Source: Candidimonas nitroreducens
GTDB taxonomy: Bacteria > Pseudomonadota > Gammaproteobacteria > Burkholderiales > Burkholderiaceae_B
DNA length: 64,000 bases
Assembly: GCF_002209565.1 (NCBI RefSeq)
Contig: NZ_NJIH01000008.1
Location: forward strand, 1 to 64,000
Reading direction: 5' to 3'
This document shows, piece by piece, positions 1-7,709 of the stretch (position 1 is the first letter of the stretch; the number at the start of each line of letters is the position of its first letter). Below the pieces are notes generated by a model. The model had not been told where the DNA came from, made no database searches, and saw nothing but the letters and a program-made list of their open reading frames with translations. Made by a program: the position numbers and the translations under genes.

Positions 1-332
1 ATGGCGCCGCCCATGCCCTGTATGACGCGGAACACGACCAGCTGCGGCAGCGAGTTGGCCAGGCCGCACAGGGCCGAGCCCACGGAGAACAGGCCGATGG
101 CCGTACAGAATACGCTGCGTGCGCCGTAGCGGTCGGCGCACCAGCCGCTGGCCGGCAGGAACACCGCCAGGCTCAGCAGATAAGAGGTAATGGCCAGGTT
201 CAGGTGCAGCGCCTGAACCTCCAGCGAGCTGGCGATCGACGGCAGGGCCGTCGCCATGATCGAGGTGTCGAGATTCTGCAGGAATAGGGGGCAGGCAACC
301 GTAATGGGAATGAGGCGCGTGCGATTGCTCAT
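1..332 (-). CDS. MFS transporter, DHA2-like, N-terminal part
   Basis: The gene starts at an ATG at 330-332 and runs off the left edge, so only about 110 N-terminal residues are visible. They begin MSNRTRLIPITVACPLFLQN and contain LDTSIMATALPSIA, the helix-1 signature of the EmrB/QacA (14-TM, DHA2) drug-exporter group. Helices 2 and 3 and the loop motif GWCADRYGARSVF (motif A region) follow. The family exports small molecules by proton antiport. The start lies 18 bases after the stop of the IclR gene on the same strand, so the two are probably cotranscribed, and the exporter may serve the catabolic operon on the other side. Substrate unknown. Confidence 0.85.
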   Translation of the reverse strand, partial: MSNRTRLIPITVACPLFLQNLDTSIMATALPSIASSLEVQALHLNLAITSYLLSLAVFLPASGWCADRYGARSVFCTAIGLFSVGSALCGLANSLPQLVVFRVIQGMGGA

Positions 333-350
333 GGGAGATGGGTAGGACGC

Positions 351-1163
351 TTATGGAAAGATGCCTGCCTTGGCCAGCTCGGCTTGGATGGATAGTACGG
401 CGTCTTCCAGGCAGCGTACGGCCATTTCCTGGCGGGCCTTGCTCATGCGCGATGCCATTGCCGAGATGCTCAGGCCGGCGGCCGGCACGCCGTCCGGATA
501 CCGCAGCGCCACGCCGACCGATAGAACGAGAGGAAGTTCGAATGCCTTGTTCAGCGCATAGCCGCGCCGCCGGGTCGCGTTTACGTTGGCTCGCAGCATG
601 GCTTCCGTAAAGCCCGGATTGCGTTTACGGGTGCGTTCCACATTGATGCGGGCCAGGCGGGCGATCTCGTCGTCGGACATGGCGCTGAGCAGGGCCATGC
701 CGCTCGCGCCCGCATTCAGGGGCCGATGCAGGCCGACGTCGATCAAATGAACTTGAATGGGATAGGAGCCTTCCGCGCGCGCGACGCAGACGCCATCGAA
801 ACCCGAGCGCACCGTCATGAAAACGGTATCGCCGGTATGTTCCGCCAGGGACTTCATATAGGGGTACACGATGTCGCGCAGCGCGAGCTTGGGCGCCGCC
901 GCCAGCCCCAGTTCGTAAATGAACGGGCCCAGGAAATAACGCTTGGTCTGCTTGTCCTGCCGCACCGCCTGCTCTGCCAGCAAGCCCTGCAGAATGCGGT
1001 GCGCCGTCGGCCGTTCCAGCCCGGCGCGGGCGTACAAGTCTACGAGGCGTATGCCCTGGCTGTTATGTTTGGTAATGATGCGCAGCAGCGCGAATGCGCG
1101 CTGCAGGGTTTGTGTGCCGGCCGCGGATATGTCTTTTCGAGATTCGGGTCGGACGGAATTCAT
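351..1163 (-). CDS. IclR-family transcriptional regulator
   Basis: A 270-residue regulator. The N-terminal winged helix-turn-helix reads TLQRAFALLRIITKHNSQ ... LERPTAHRILQGLLAE, followed by the IclR effector domain (residues ~90-260, with GASGMALLSAMSDDEI and LSVGVALRYPDG). I chose the ATG at 1163 because AAGGGGG lies about 3 bases upstream; an in-frame ATG at 1187 would add eight residues. It is divergent from the cupin gene at 1348, and the duplicated promoter blocks at 1259 and 2540 are the natural targets. IclR proteins of catabolic islands usually respond to the pathway substrate or a CoA intermediate; here the ligand is unknown. Confidence 0.9.
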   Translation of the reverse strand: MNSVRPESRKDISAAGTQTLQRAFALLRIITKHNSQGIRLVDLYARAGLERPTAHRILQGLLAEQAVRQDKQTKRYFLGPFIYELGLAAAPKLALRDIVYPYMKSLAEHTGDTVFMTVRSGFDGVCVARAEGSYPIQVHLIDVGLHRPLNAGASGMALLSAMSDDEIARLARINVERTRKRNPGFTEAMLRANVNATRRRGYALNKAFELPLVLSVGVALRYPDGVPAAGLSISAMASRMSKARQEMAVRCLEDAVLSIQAELAKAGIFP

Positions 1164-1258
1164 TTGCCCCCTTTGGCAAGCCGGCATTCGATGTTGCGGA
1201 ATACATGAGTTGCCGCACTATGCGTATCATCGTTGGATCCGTGCCGGAACTCAACAAA

Positions 1259-1314
1259 GTTATCTCACTATTTGGACTTTGTTTGGGCACAGCTGCCTGC
1301 AGGCTTATTAGAAT
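1259..1314 (+). promoter_or_regulatory. Duplicated promoter/operator block, copy 1
   Basis: A 22-base stretch at 1259-1280 (core CTCACTATTTGGACTTT) is identical to 2540-2561. Both copies continue without gaps through GGCACA, a 17-base spacer and TAGAAT (-10-like, 1309-1314). The weak -35 and the conserved upstream block suggest an activator site, most simply for the adjacent IclR protein. The cupin ATG follows 33 bases after the -10. The promoter and the regulator link are inferred. Confidence 0.6.
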
Positions 1315-1347
1315 CCTTCGAGTCGAGCTAATCGTGGGAGAGCAATC

Positions 1348-2304
1348 ATGGCAATCGTGGTGTCGTACGACGAGGCGATACTGAGCCGCAAGCAGCGCAT
1401 ACGGGATGACGGCAACTGGACGGCCCGGGTGGATTACCTCGTCTCGCCCCCCGACGCTCCGGAACGCCCGCAGGCCTTTATTTCCGAGCAGGGCCCCGGC
1501 AGGCACCTGCCTACGCATTTTCACTATACCGACCAGTTCCAGGTGTTCATCCGCGGCGGCGGCACCAACGGCCATCATCCCATCTCGCCGTATCAAGTCC
1601 ACTTCGCCCGCAAGCATACGCCCTATGGGCCGCTGAACGCCGACCAAGACACGGGCTGCTGGTTTTTTACGCTGCGCCCGAGGCGCGATCCGGGGGCGCA
1701 ATATCTGTCCGAAAACCGCGAGAAGCTCGAAAGCATTCCGAATAGGATGCCGTGGCAGATCAGCGCCGACGTGCGCTTCCCTGCGGATTCGATTGCCGCG
1801 TCGAGTGCGCAAATCGAGGGGGTGGACGACGAGCGCGGGCTGGCCGGTACGGCCATATCGCTGCGGTCGAACGCCAGCACCCTCGCGCCGTCCGCGCAGA
1901 ACAGCGATGGGCAGTACATTGTCGTGCTCGAAGGCAGCATTGTCTACGGCGGCAAAGAATTCGACAGCAAGACCCTGGTTTACGTCGCCCCCGGCGAGGC
2001 GCCGTTCGAGCTGGTCTCCGGAGCAAAAGGGATGCAGGCGGTTGCCCTGAATTTCCCGCGGGCGGCAAGCTGCTCCGCGAACCCGCCGGCGCAGCGGAGC
2101 CCGGCTGCGCAAGAGGCTGGCGACGAGGCCGATCGCGAGTTCAATGTATGGGCGTGCGTATTGTGTTCTTTCGTCTACGACGAGGCCGAGGGCCTGCCGT
2201 CAGAGGGTATTGCGCCGGGCACCCGCTGGGAAGATGTGCCCGAAGAGTGGTGCTGTCCGGACTGTTCGGCAAAGAAATCCGATTTCGAGATGGTAAAGAT
2301 CTAG
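1348..2304 (+). CDS. Bicupin protein with C-terminal rubredoxin domain
   Basis: A 318-residue fusion. Residues ~30-120 form a cupin barrel with the metal motif HLPTHFHYTDQF (HxH and a Q in the place usually taken by Glu). Residues ~155-235 look like a second cupin barrel (YIVVLEGSIVYGG ... VYVAPGEAPFEL) without metal ligands. Residues ~265-318 are a complete rubredoxin: ACVLCSFVYDEAEG and a second pair WCCPDCSAKKSDFEMV, giving the CxxC...CxxC iron site. The likely picture is an iron-dependent cupin oxygenase or isomerase that receives electrons from its own rubredoxin. The actual reaction is unknown. It is the first gene after the divergent IclR promoter. GGGAG lies upstream of the ATG. Confidence 0.85.
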   Translation: MAIVVSYDEAILSRKQRIRDDGNWTARVDYLVSPPDAPERPQAFISEQGPGRHLPTHFHYTDQFQVFIRGGGTNGHHPISPYQVHFARKHTPYGPLNADQDTGCWFFTLRPRRDPGAQYLSENREKLESIPNRMPWQISADVRFPADSIAASSAQIEGVDDERGLAGTAISLRSNASTLAPSAQNSDGQYIVVLEGSIVYGGKEFDSKTLVYVAPGEAPFELVSGAKGMQAVALNFPRAASCSANPPAQRSPAAQEAGDEADREFNVWACVLCSFVYDEAEGLPSEGIAPGTRWEDVPEEWCCPDCSAKKSDFEMVKI

Positions 2305-2628
2305 TCCGCATCGCGACGCGGCGCGCGATGCGGCGTGGGCTCGCCATGCATGGCGAGCCGCTGCAATAGCCAGCCCGGAAGCGGCTCGCGCCGTCTCGCC
2401 GGCGGTTCGATGCGGCCGGGCGATTCCGATCGAATTTGAATGTATCCATTGCGCGGCGCGGGCCGCGCAATGCTTTTATGGCCCTCATGTCTTGGTTGAC
2501 GAAGGCCTGCCGGACGCGCCGCACTGGCGCCTGTTCCGGGTTATCTCACTATTTGGACTTTATTTCGGCACACCGGTTTGCGTGCTCATTAGAATTCTGC
2601 AAAACCAAATGAATGCGGGAGATGACAC
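2305..2628 (+). other. Intergenic region with second promoter copy
   Basis: This 324-base gap between the cupin gene and the enoyl-CoA hydratase gene has no convincing gene. Its useful content is the duplicated promoter block at 2540-2595. I see no clear terminator for the cupin gene. Confidence 0.6.
2540..2595 (+). promoter_or_regulatory. Duplicated promoter/operator block, copy 2
   Basis: Bases 2540-2561 repeat 1259-1280 exactly, then GGCACA, 17 bases and TAGAAT at 2590-2595 fall at the same distances as in copy 1. The GTG of the enoyl-CoA hydratase gene is 34 bases downstream. This implies that the cupin gene and the main operon are separate transcription units under the same control. Confidence 0.6.
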
Positions 2629-3456
2629 GTGCGGGAAGGCGATCGATCCGAGCTGCTGACGATATTGCGGGATGGCGTGCAATTGCTGGTGTTCAATCGC
2701 CCCGAGCGACGCAACGCATTCAATATGGGCTTGTACGAGAAGCTGCGCGCGGCCCTGCTCGAGGCGGCGGCTTCCCCGCATGTGGGATCCGTCGTGCTGA
2801 CAGGTGCCGGAGGCGCATTCAGCGCGGGCGGCGACGTCGCGCGCATGGCGGGCAGCACCATGGAGCCGCTGCCGCCGCGCACCGATCGTGCACTGGCCTT
2901 GCGCCGGCGCACCCAGATCGCGGAACTGCTGCATACCATGGACAAGCCCACCATCGCCATGATACGCGGGCCGGCGGTAGGCGCGGGCCTTTCCATCGCC
3001 TTGGCCTGCGACATGCGTTTCGCCGACACCTCGGCGCGGCTGTGCACCGGCTTTCTGAATGTCGGGCTTTCCGGCGATTATGGCGGCCACTGGTTTCTGC
3101 CGCGGCTGGTGGGCATGGCGAAGGCGCGTGAGCTGTACCTGAACTCGCCGATGCTGGATGCGGGCGCCGCGCTGGATCTGGGTCTGGTCAATCAGGTCAT
3201 GGAGCCCGAGGCGCTGGAGGACACCGTCATGGGCATGGCGCGCCGCCTGGCGGCTGGCCCGCGCACGGCCATCGCCTACATGAAGCGCAACCTGAACGAC
3301 GGCCTGCGCGTGTCGCTGGAAGAAATGCTGGACATCGAGGCGCGCCGCCACGTGCGCTGTACCGAGACGGCCGATCACAAAGAGGCGACGCGTGCCTATG
3401 TCGAAAAGCGGGGCTCGTGTTTTCTGGGTGAGCCGGAAGATCTGGCGGAAGACTGA
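2629..3456 (+). CDS. Enoyl-CoA hydratase/isomerase
   Basis: A 275-residue crotonase-fold protein. The first oxyanion-hole segment is VVLTGAGGAFSAGGDVARM and the second is RGPAVGAGLSIALACDMRFA, both typical of the family. Just after the second segment is FLNVGLSGDYGGHWFLPRLVG, where hydratases normally carry the catalytic Glu in a GxxPxxG...L context; here an Asp sits there, so isomerase or another crotonase activity is possible. The GTG start is preceded by GGGAG. It is the first gene of the operon that runs to 13468; acts on an acyl-CoA in the cytoplasm. Confidence 0.88.
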   Translation: MREGDRSELLTILRDGVQLLVFNRPERRNAFNMGLYEKLRAALLEAAASPHVGSVVLTGAGGAFSAGGDVARMAGSTMEPLPPRTDRALALRRRTQIAELLHTMDKPTIAMIRGPAVGAGLSIALACDMRFADTSARLCTGFLNVGLSGDYGGHWFLPRLVGMAKARELYLNSPMLDAGAALDLGLVNQVMEPEALEDTVMGMARRLAAGPRTAIAYMKRNLNDGLRVSLEEMLDIEARRHVRCTETADHKEATRAYVEKRGSCFLGEPEDLAED

Positions 3457-3524
3457 ACTGCGCATCGGGCAGGGATTATCGCAAGCGCTCCCGTGGGGCC
3501 GCGGCTTTTGCAAAAGGACGGAGA

Positions 3525-4427
3525 ATGAATATGAAGTTGTGTCAGGACAGAGTCGTCATCGTGACGGGAGCCGCGCGCGGCATCGGAAGGCAGTACGCAC
3601 TGGATCTGGCCGCGCATGGCGCGCGCGTCGTCGTCAACGACCTGGGTAGCACGCGCGACGGCATGGGCCAGGATCTGTCCGCGGCGCAGGCTGTGGTCGA
3701 TGAAATCCGTGCCGCGGGCGGCACGGCCATCGCCAATGGCGACGATGTCGGTAATTGGGACGGCGCGCGCAGCCTGATCCAGGCGACGATCGACAATTTC
3801 GGCGGCTTGCACGGCGTGGTGAACAACGCCGGCATCCTGCGCGACCGCATGCTGGCCAATATGGAAGAGGGCGAATGGGACGCCGTGATCCATGTGCACT
3901 TGAAAGGCACTTTTGCACCGATGCATCACGCGGCGGCTTATTGGCGGGTCTTGCAGAAAGAGACGGGACAGCCGGTCGAAGCGCGGGTCATCAATACTAC
4001 TTCCTCTTCGGGCCTGTACGGCAACGTCGGGCAGACGAACTACGGTGCGGCCAAGGCCGGCATTGCCGCGCTGACCATCATCGCAGCGCGCGAGCTCAAG
4101 CGCTACGGCGTGACGGTGAACGCCATCTGCCCGCACGCCCAGACCCGCATGACCGAGGGCCTGCGTGAGCGGACTCCCGAGGAAATCGAGGCACGGCATC
4201 CGCGCTGGATCTCGCCCGTGGTCGTCTGGCTGGCGAGCCGGCACAGCGGCGCGGTGACGGGCCGGGTATTTGAGGTGGGGGGCGGCATCCTGTCCGCCAT
4301 GGAAGGGTGGCACCGGGGGCCTTGCGCCAGCCCGGTGGACGATCCCGAGCGCATCGGCCCGATTCTTGAAGATCTGGCGAGCCGTGCCAGGCGCAACGCC
4401 GATATGAAGGGCAACGACCTGGATTGA
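3525..4427 (+). CDS. SDR-family hydroxyacyl-CoA dehydrogenase
   Basis: A 300-residue classical short-chain dehydrogenase. Visible motifs: TGAARGIG (nucleotide-binding glycine motif), NNAG, the catalytic Ser region NTTSSSGLYGNVGQ and the catalytic pair in YGAAK. The early segment VVVNDLGSTRDGMGQD resembles the dehydrogenase domain of peroxisomal multifunctional enzyme type 2, which oxidises 3-hydroxyacyl-CoA. The next gene is a MaoC hydratase, the same pairing as in the MFE-2 protein, so the two probably hydrate and oxidise the same acyl-CoA. AAGGACGGAG lies before the ATG. Confidence 0.88.
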   Translation: MNMKLCQDRVVIVTGAARGIGRQYALDLAAHGARVVVNDLGSTRDGMGQDLSAAQAVVDEIRAAGGTAIANGDDVGNWDGARSLIQATIDNFGGLHGVVNNAGILRDRMLANMEEGEWDAVIHVHLKGTFAPMHHAAAYWRVLQKETGQPVEARVINTTSSSGLYGNVGQTNYGAAKAGIAALTIIAARELKRYGVTVNAICPHAQTRMTEGLRERTPEEIEARHPRWISPVVVWLASRHSGAVTGRVFEVGGGILSAMEGWHRGPCASPVDDPERIGPILEDLASRARRNADMKGNDLD

Positions 4428-4440
4428 GCCGGAGACAAGC

Positions 4441-4905
4441 ATGATTGAAGTCGATACGCACGAAGACATGCAGCAATATGTGGGCAAAGAGCTCGGCTCC
4501 AGCGACTGGCTGCTGATCGACCAGGCCCGCATCGACGCTTTTGCCGCGGTCTCGGGCGACTACAACTGGATCCATGTCGACACCGACCGCGCCAGCCGCG
4601 AACTGCCGGGCGGCAAGACCATCGCCCACGGGCTGCTGACCTTGTCCCTGCTGGCGTTTCTGGGCAGGGACACCTACAAGGTGCGCAAGCGCAAGCGCGC
4701 GGTGAACTACGGATCGAACCGCGTGCGCTTTACGCATCCGGTTCCTTGCGGCTCGCGCATCCGGCTGCATCGCGCCCTGGCCGCTTACGAGGCGGTGCAG
4801 GGCGGCGCACGCCTGACCTTCGACAACCGCATCGAAATCGAGGGCGTGGCGCGTCCGGCCATGTTGGCCGAAACGATCTCCATTGTTTATTCGTCGGAGG
4901 AATGA
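4441..4905 (+). CDS. MaoC-like (R)-enoyl-CoA hydratase
   Basis: A 154-residue single hot-dog-fold protein. The hydratase signature FAAVSGDYNWIHVDTDRA carries the Asp and His used in (R)-specific hydratases, followed by KTIAHGLLTLSLL. It starts 13 bases after the SDR gene and its TGA overlaps the first possible ATG of the DUF35 gene, so it is tightly coupled. In actinobacterial steroid side-chain degradation, MaoC and DUF35 domains together form a hydratase that hands its product to a thiolase-like aldolase; the same trio occurs here. Confidence 0.88.
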   Translation: MIEVDTHEDMQQYVGKELGSSDWLLIDQARIDAFAAVSGDYNWIHVDTDRASRELPGGKTIAHGLLTLSLLAFLGRDTYKVRKRKRAVNYGSNRVRFTHPVPCGSRIRLHRALAAYEAVQGGARLTFDNRIEIEGVARPAMLAETISIVYSSEE

Positions 4906-5312
4906 TGAGCGCAGCAGCAATGTCGCCCTACGGAACCTACCTGGACTATCTGAAGCAGGGAAAGCTGGCTTATCAATTCAGCCCGGATGCCGGCAGGCCG
5001 GTATTTTTCCCGCGCGTGGTGTGCCCGTATACCGGCTCCAGGCGCCTGGAGTGGCGTGTCAGCAAAGGCCTGGGCACGGTGTATAGCGCCTCCACAGTAT
5101 TTCCGCGCAAAGGCGAGCCCTACAACGTCTCGCTGGTGGACTGCGATGAAGGGTTTCGCCTGATGAGCCGTGTCGAGGGCTTGCCGGCCGAAGATGTATG
5201 CATAGGCATGCGGGTACGATTTGCCGTTCATGTCCCGCCCGGCGGCGATGACGAAGACTGCTACCCCGTGTTCGTGCCGGCCTCCTCCCCTACTGATGGA
5301 GGCCGCGCGTGA
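4905..5312 (+). CDS. DUF35 OB-fold protein, partner of the thiolase-like enzyme
   Basis: A 135-residue protein of the OB-fold DUF35 type, which normally binds a thiolase-like partner. The usual N-terminal zinc ribbon (two CxxC pairs) is reduced to a single Cys in FPRVVCPYTGSRRLEWR. The OB-fold part shows GLGTVYSASTVFPRKGEPYN and GMRVRFAV. The ATG at 4905 is chosen over 4902 because GGAGG at 4896-4900 is then four bases away. The gene overlaps the GTG of the thiolase-like gene by four bases, which supports a complex. Confidence 0.82.
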   Translation: MSAAAMSPYGTYLDYLKQGKLAYQFSPDAGRPVFFPRVVCPYTGSRRLEWRVSKGLGTVYSASTVFPRKGEPYNVSLVDCDEGFRLMSRVEGLPAEDVCIGMRVRFAVHVPPGGDDEDCYPVFVPASSPTDGGRA

Positions 5313-6466
5313 GCATTTCTGTCGAACGGGGCGCAACCGCGATCGTCGGTGCGGCCGAATCCGAGCTGGGCCAGGTGGCTGCGGGCTACGGCCCCATTGA
5401 CCTGATGGCGCAAGGCGTCGTGCGGGCGCTGGACGACTGCGGGCTGGGCTTGCGCGATGTCGACGGCATTTTCTGCGCCACCACCCAGGCGCGCCTGGCG
5501 GGCCTGGCGCTGGCCGAATACCTGGGCCTGCCGGAAGCCTATATCGACTCCACCTCGACCGGCGGATCGTCTTTCCTGGGGCATGTGCTCAAGGCGCAGT
5601 ACGCGATCGCCTCGGGAGCCTGCGAAGTGGCGGTGGTGGCTTATGGCAGCACGCAGCGCTCGTTGGGCCGCAAGAACACCAGCGCGTCCGAGCGCAACCC
5701 CTACGAATCGCCGTTTCGGCCGTTCCTGCCGCCCACTGCGTATGCCCTGGCGGCGGCGCGGCATATGTACCAGTTCGGCACTACCCGGGAACAGCTTGCG
5801 CAGGTTGCGGTCGCCGCCCGCCGCTGGGCGCTGCTCAATCCGAAGGCTTGGGAAAAAACGCCGCTGACGGTGGAAGAAGTGTTGTCTTCGAGGATGGTCA
5901 GCTACCCCTTGACCGTGCGCGATTGCTGCCTGGTAACGGACGGTGGCGGCGCGCTGGTGCTGACGTCGGCGGCCCGCGCCAGGAACTTGAAGAAGCCGCC
6001 CGTCCACGTGTTGGGCGCCGCGCACGTGACGACGCATCTGAGCATATCGAATATGCCCGATCTTACCGTGACCGGCGCGCGCCGATCCGGCGAGCTGGCA
6101 TACGCCCGTGCGGGCATCGGGCCGCGCGACGTCGATGTGGTCGAGCTGTATGACGCCTTCACGATCAACACGGTGTTGTTTCTCGAGGATCTGGGGTTTT
6201 GCGCCAAGGGCGAAGGCGGCGAATTTGTCGCCGGCGGCGCCATCGCGCCAGGAGGTTCGCTGCCGGTCAATACCAACGGCGGGGGGCTGTCATATTGCCA
6301 TCCCGGCATGTACGGCATCTTCCTGTTGGTAGAGGCAGTACGGCAACTGCGCGGCGAATGCGGTGCGCGCCAGGCGCAAGACGCCGATATCGCCCTGGTG
6401 CACGGCAACGGCGGCGTCCTGTCGTCGCAGTCCACCATCGTGCTTGGAACCGCGGGCACCGTATGA
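5309..6466 (+). CDS. Thiolase-like protein lacking the nucleophilic cysteine
   Basis: A 385-residue SCP-2-type thiolase-fold protein. Where true thiolases have the acylated Cys before a Gly-rich turn, this one reads IDSTSTGGSSFLGHVL, with no Cys. The C-terminal part keeps VVELYDAFTINTV and NTNGGGLSYCHPGMYG, so the catalytic His loop is present with Tyr residues nearby. Loss of the Cys rules out ordinary thiolysis. Related thiolase/DUF35 pairs (Ltp2 with ChsH2) are retro-aldolases. GTG start overlapping the DUF35 stop. The assignment to the fold is firm; the aldolase role is inferred. Confidence 0.85.
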   Translation: MSISVERGATAIVGAAESELGQVAAGYGPIDLMAQGVVRALDDCGLGLRDVDGIFCATTQARLAGLALAEYLGLPEAYIDSTSTGGSSFLGHVLKAQYAIASGACEVAVVAYGSTQRSLGRKNTSASERNPYESPFRPFLPPTAYALAAARHMYQFGTTREQLAQVAVAARRWALLNPKAWEKTPLTVEEVLSSRMVSYPLTVRDCCLVTDGGGALVLTSAARARNLKKPPVHVLGAAHVTTHLSISNMPDLTVTGARRSGELAYARAGIGPRDVDVVELYDAFTINTVLFLEDLGFCAKGEGGEFVAGGAIAPGGSLPVNTNGGGLSYCHPGMYGIFLLVEAVRQLRGECGARQAQDADIALVHGNGGVLSSQSTIVLGTAGTV

Positions 6467-6525
6467 CGCAATGCGCCGTGGGGCGGCGCGCCCGATTCAA
6501 ACAGCAATAAATATAGGAAGGAATT

Positions 6526-7695
6526 ATGGATTTCAGGTTGACCGAGCAACAGCGCATGTTCGCCAAGTCTGTCGAAGACTTCGCACGTCGCGAGCTGGCC
6601 GAAGGAGCCCTGCAAAGGGCGCACACGCCGGAATTCCCGCACGCGCTGGCCGAGAAGTTCGCCGCGGCGGGCTTGTTGGGCATTTCGATCCCCGAAGAAG
6701 ATGGCGGCATCGGCGGCACGCTGATGGATGCCGTGCTGGCCATCGAGGGGGTGGCGCGCTTCTGCCCGCGCAGCGCAGACCTCGTCCAAGAGGGCAACTT
6801 CGGCGCGATACGCGTGCTGGCCCGGTTCTCCAGCAAAGACCAGAAAGAGCGCTATCTGGCGCCGATTCTGGCCGGCAAGGAAATCGTCGCCGTCGCCATG
6901 ACGGAACCGGATGCCGGTTCGGCCGTAACCGACCTCAGGACGACGGCGACGCCGGATGGCGCGGGCTTTCGCATCAACGGATCCAAGGTGTTTCCCAATC
7001 CGCATGCGGATACCTATCTGGTCTATGTACGCTTCGGCCCCGGCGTCGGGGGTATCGGATCCGTGCTGCTGCGGCGCACCGCGCCCGGGTTTTCCATCGG
7101 CAAAGTGTCCACCTTCATGTCGGGGGCGAACTGGGCACCCTTGTTTTTCGACAATGTCTATGTGCCGCCTGAAGACGTGCTGCTGCCGGCGGGTGGGTTC
7201 AAGAAGCAGATCAGCGGCTTCAACGTCGAGCGCATCGGCAATGCCGCGCGCTCGCTGGCCTATGGCCAGTATTGCTTCGACCTGGCGCGCGAGTACGTCG
7301 CGACGCGGCGCCAGTTCGGCCGGCCGCTGTGTGAGTTCCAGGGGCTGCAGTGGAAGTTCGCCGAGATGAAAGTCAAGCTGGAAGCCTCCCGCATGTTGCT
7401 GTACAGGGCGGCGAGCAATGCCGACGACGGTTTCCCGTCGGGCGACGAAACCTCTCTTGCCAAGCTGCTGTGCAATCAATCCGGCTTCGAGGTCGCCAAC
7501 GAGGCCATGCAGGCCATGGGCGGCATGGGATACACGCAGGAGACCCTGGTGGAGTACTGCGTGCGCCGCAGCCGCGGCTGGATGATCGCCGGCGGCTCCG
7601 TCGAGATGATGAAAAATCGCCTGGCCGAGTCCATTTTCGAGCGCCGCTTCCCGCAGCGGCCGCCACGCCAGGATGCCGGCGCGGCGTCGTCCTGA
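6526..7695 (+). CDS. Acyl-CoA dehydrogenase
   Basis: A 389-residue flavoenzyme with the full family layout: N-terminal helical domain starting MDFRLTEQQRMFAKSVEDFA, central beta domain with AVAMTEPDAGSAVTDLRTTA (FAD and substrate binding), and a C-terminal helical domain with ARQFGRP-like ATRRQFGRPLCEFQGLQWK and QAMGGMGYTQETLVEY. It would introduce the alpha,beta double bond in the CoA-activated substrate, passing electrons to ETF. AAGGAAGG precedes the ATG; the gap to the thiolase-like gene is 59 bases. Confidence 0.9.
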   Translation: MDFRLTEQQRMFAKSVEDFARRELAEGALQRAHTPEFPHALAEKFAAAGLLGISIPEEDGGIGGTLMDAVLAIEGVARFCPRSADLVQEGNFGAIRVLARFSSKDQKERYLAPILAGKEIVAVAMTEPDAGSAVTDLRTTATPDGAGFRINGSKVFPNPHADTYLVYVRFGPGVGGIGSVLLRRTAPGFSIGKVSTFMSGANWAPLFFDNVYVPPEDVLLPAGGFKKQISGFNVERIGNAARSLAYGQYCFDLAREYVATRRQFGRPLCEFQGLQWKFAEMKVKLEASRMLLYRAASNADDGFPSGDETSLAKLLCNQSGFEVANEAMQAMGGMGYTQETLVEYCVRRSRGWMIAGGSVEMMKNRLAESIFERRFPQRPPRQDAGAASS

Positions 7696-7709
7696 ATCGG
7701 GAGAACACG

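Noticed and set aside
1285-1305. Possible sigma54 promoter (GGCAC...TGC) before the cupin gene, also at 2566-2580
   Set aside because: The GG and GC pairs are 11 bases apart in both copies; sigma54 needs 10, so a sigma70-type promoter with an activator is preferred.
4746-4904. Longer DUF35 frame starting inside the MaoC gene
   Set aside because: The extra residues match no DUF35 protein and there is a good GGAGG before 4905.
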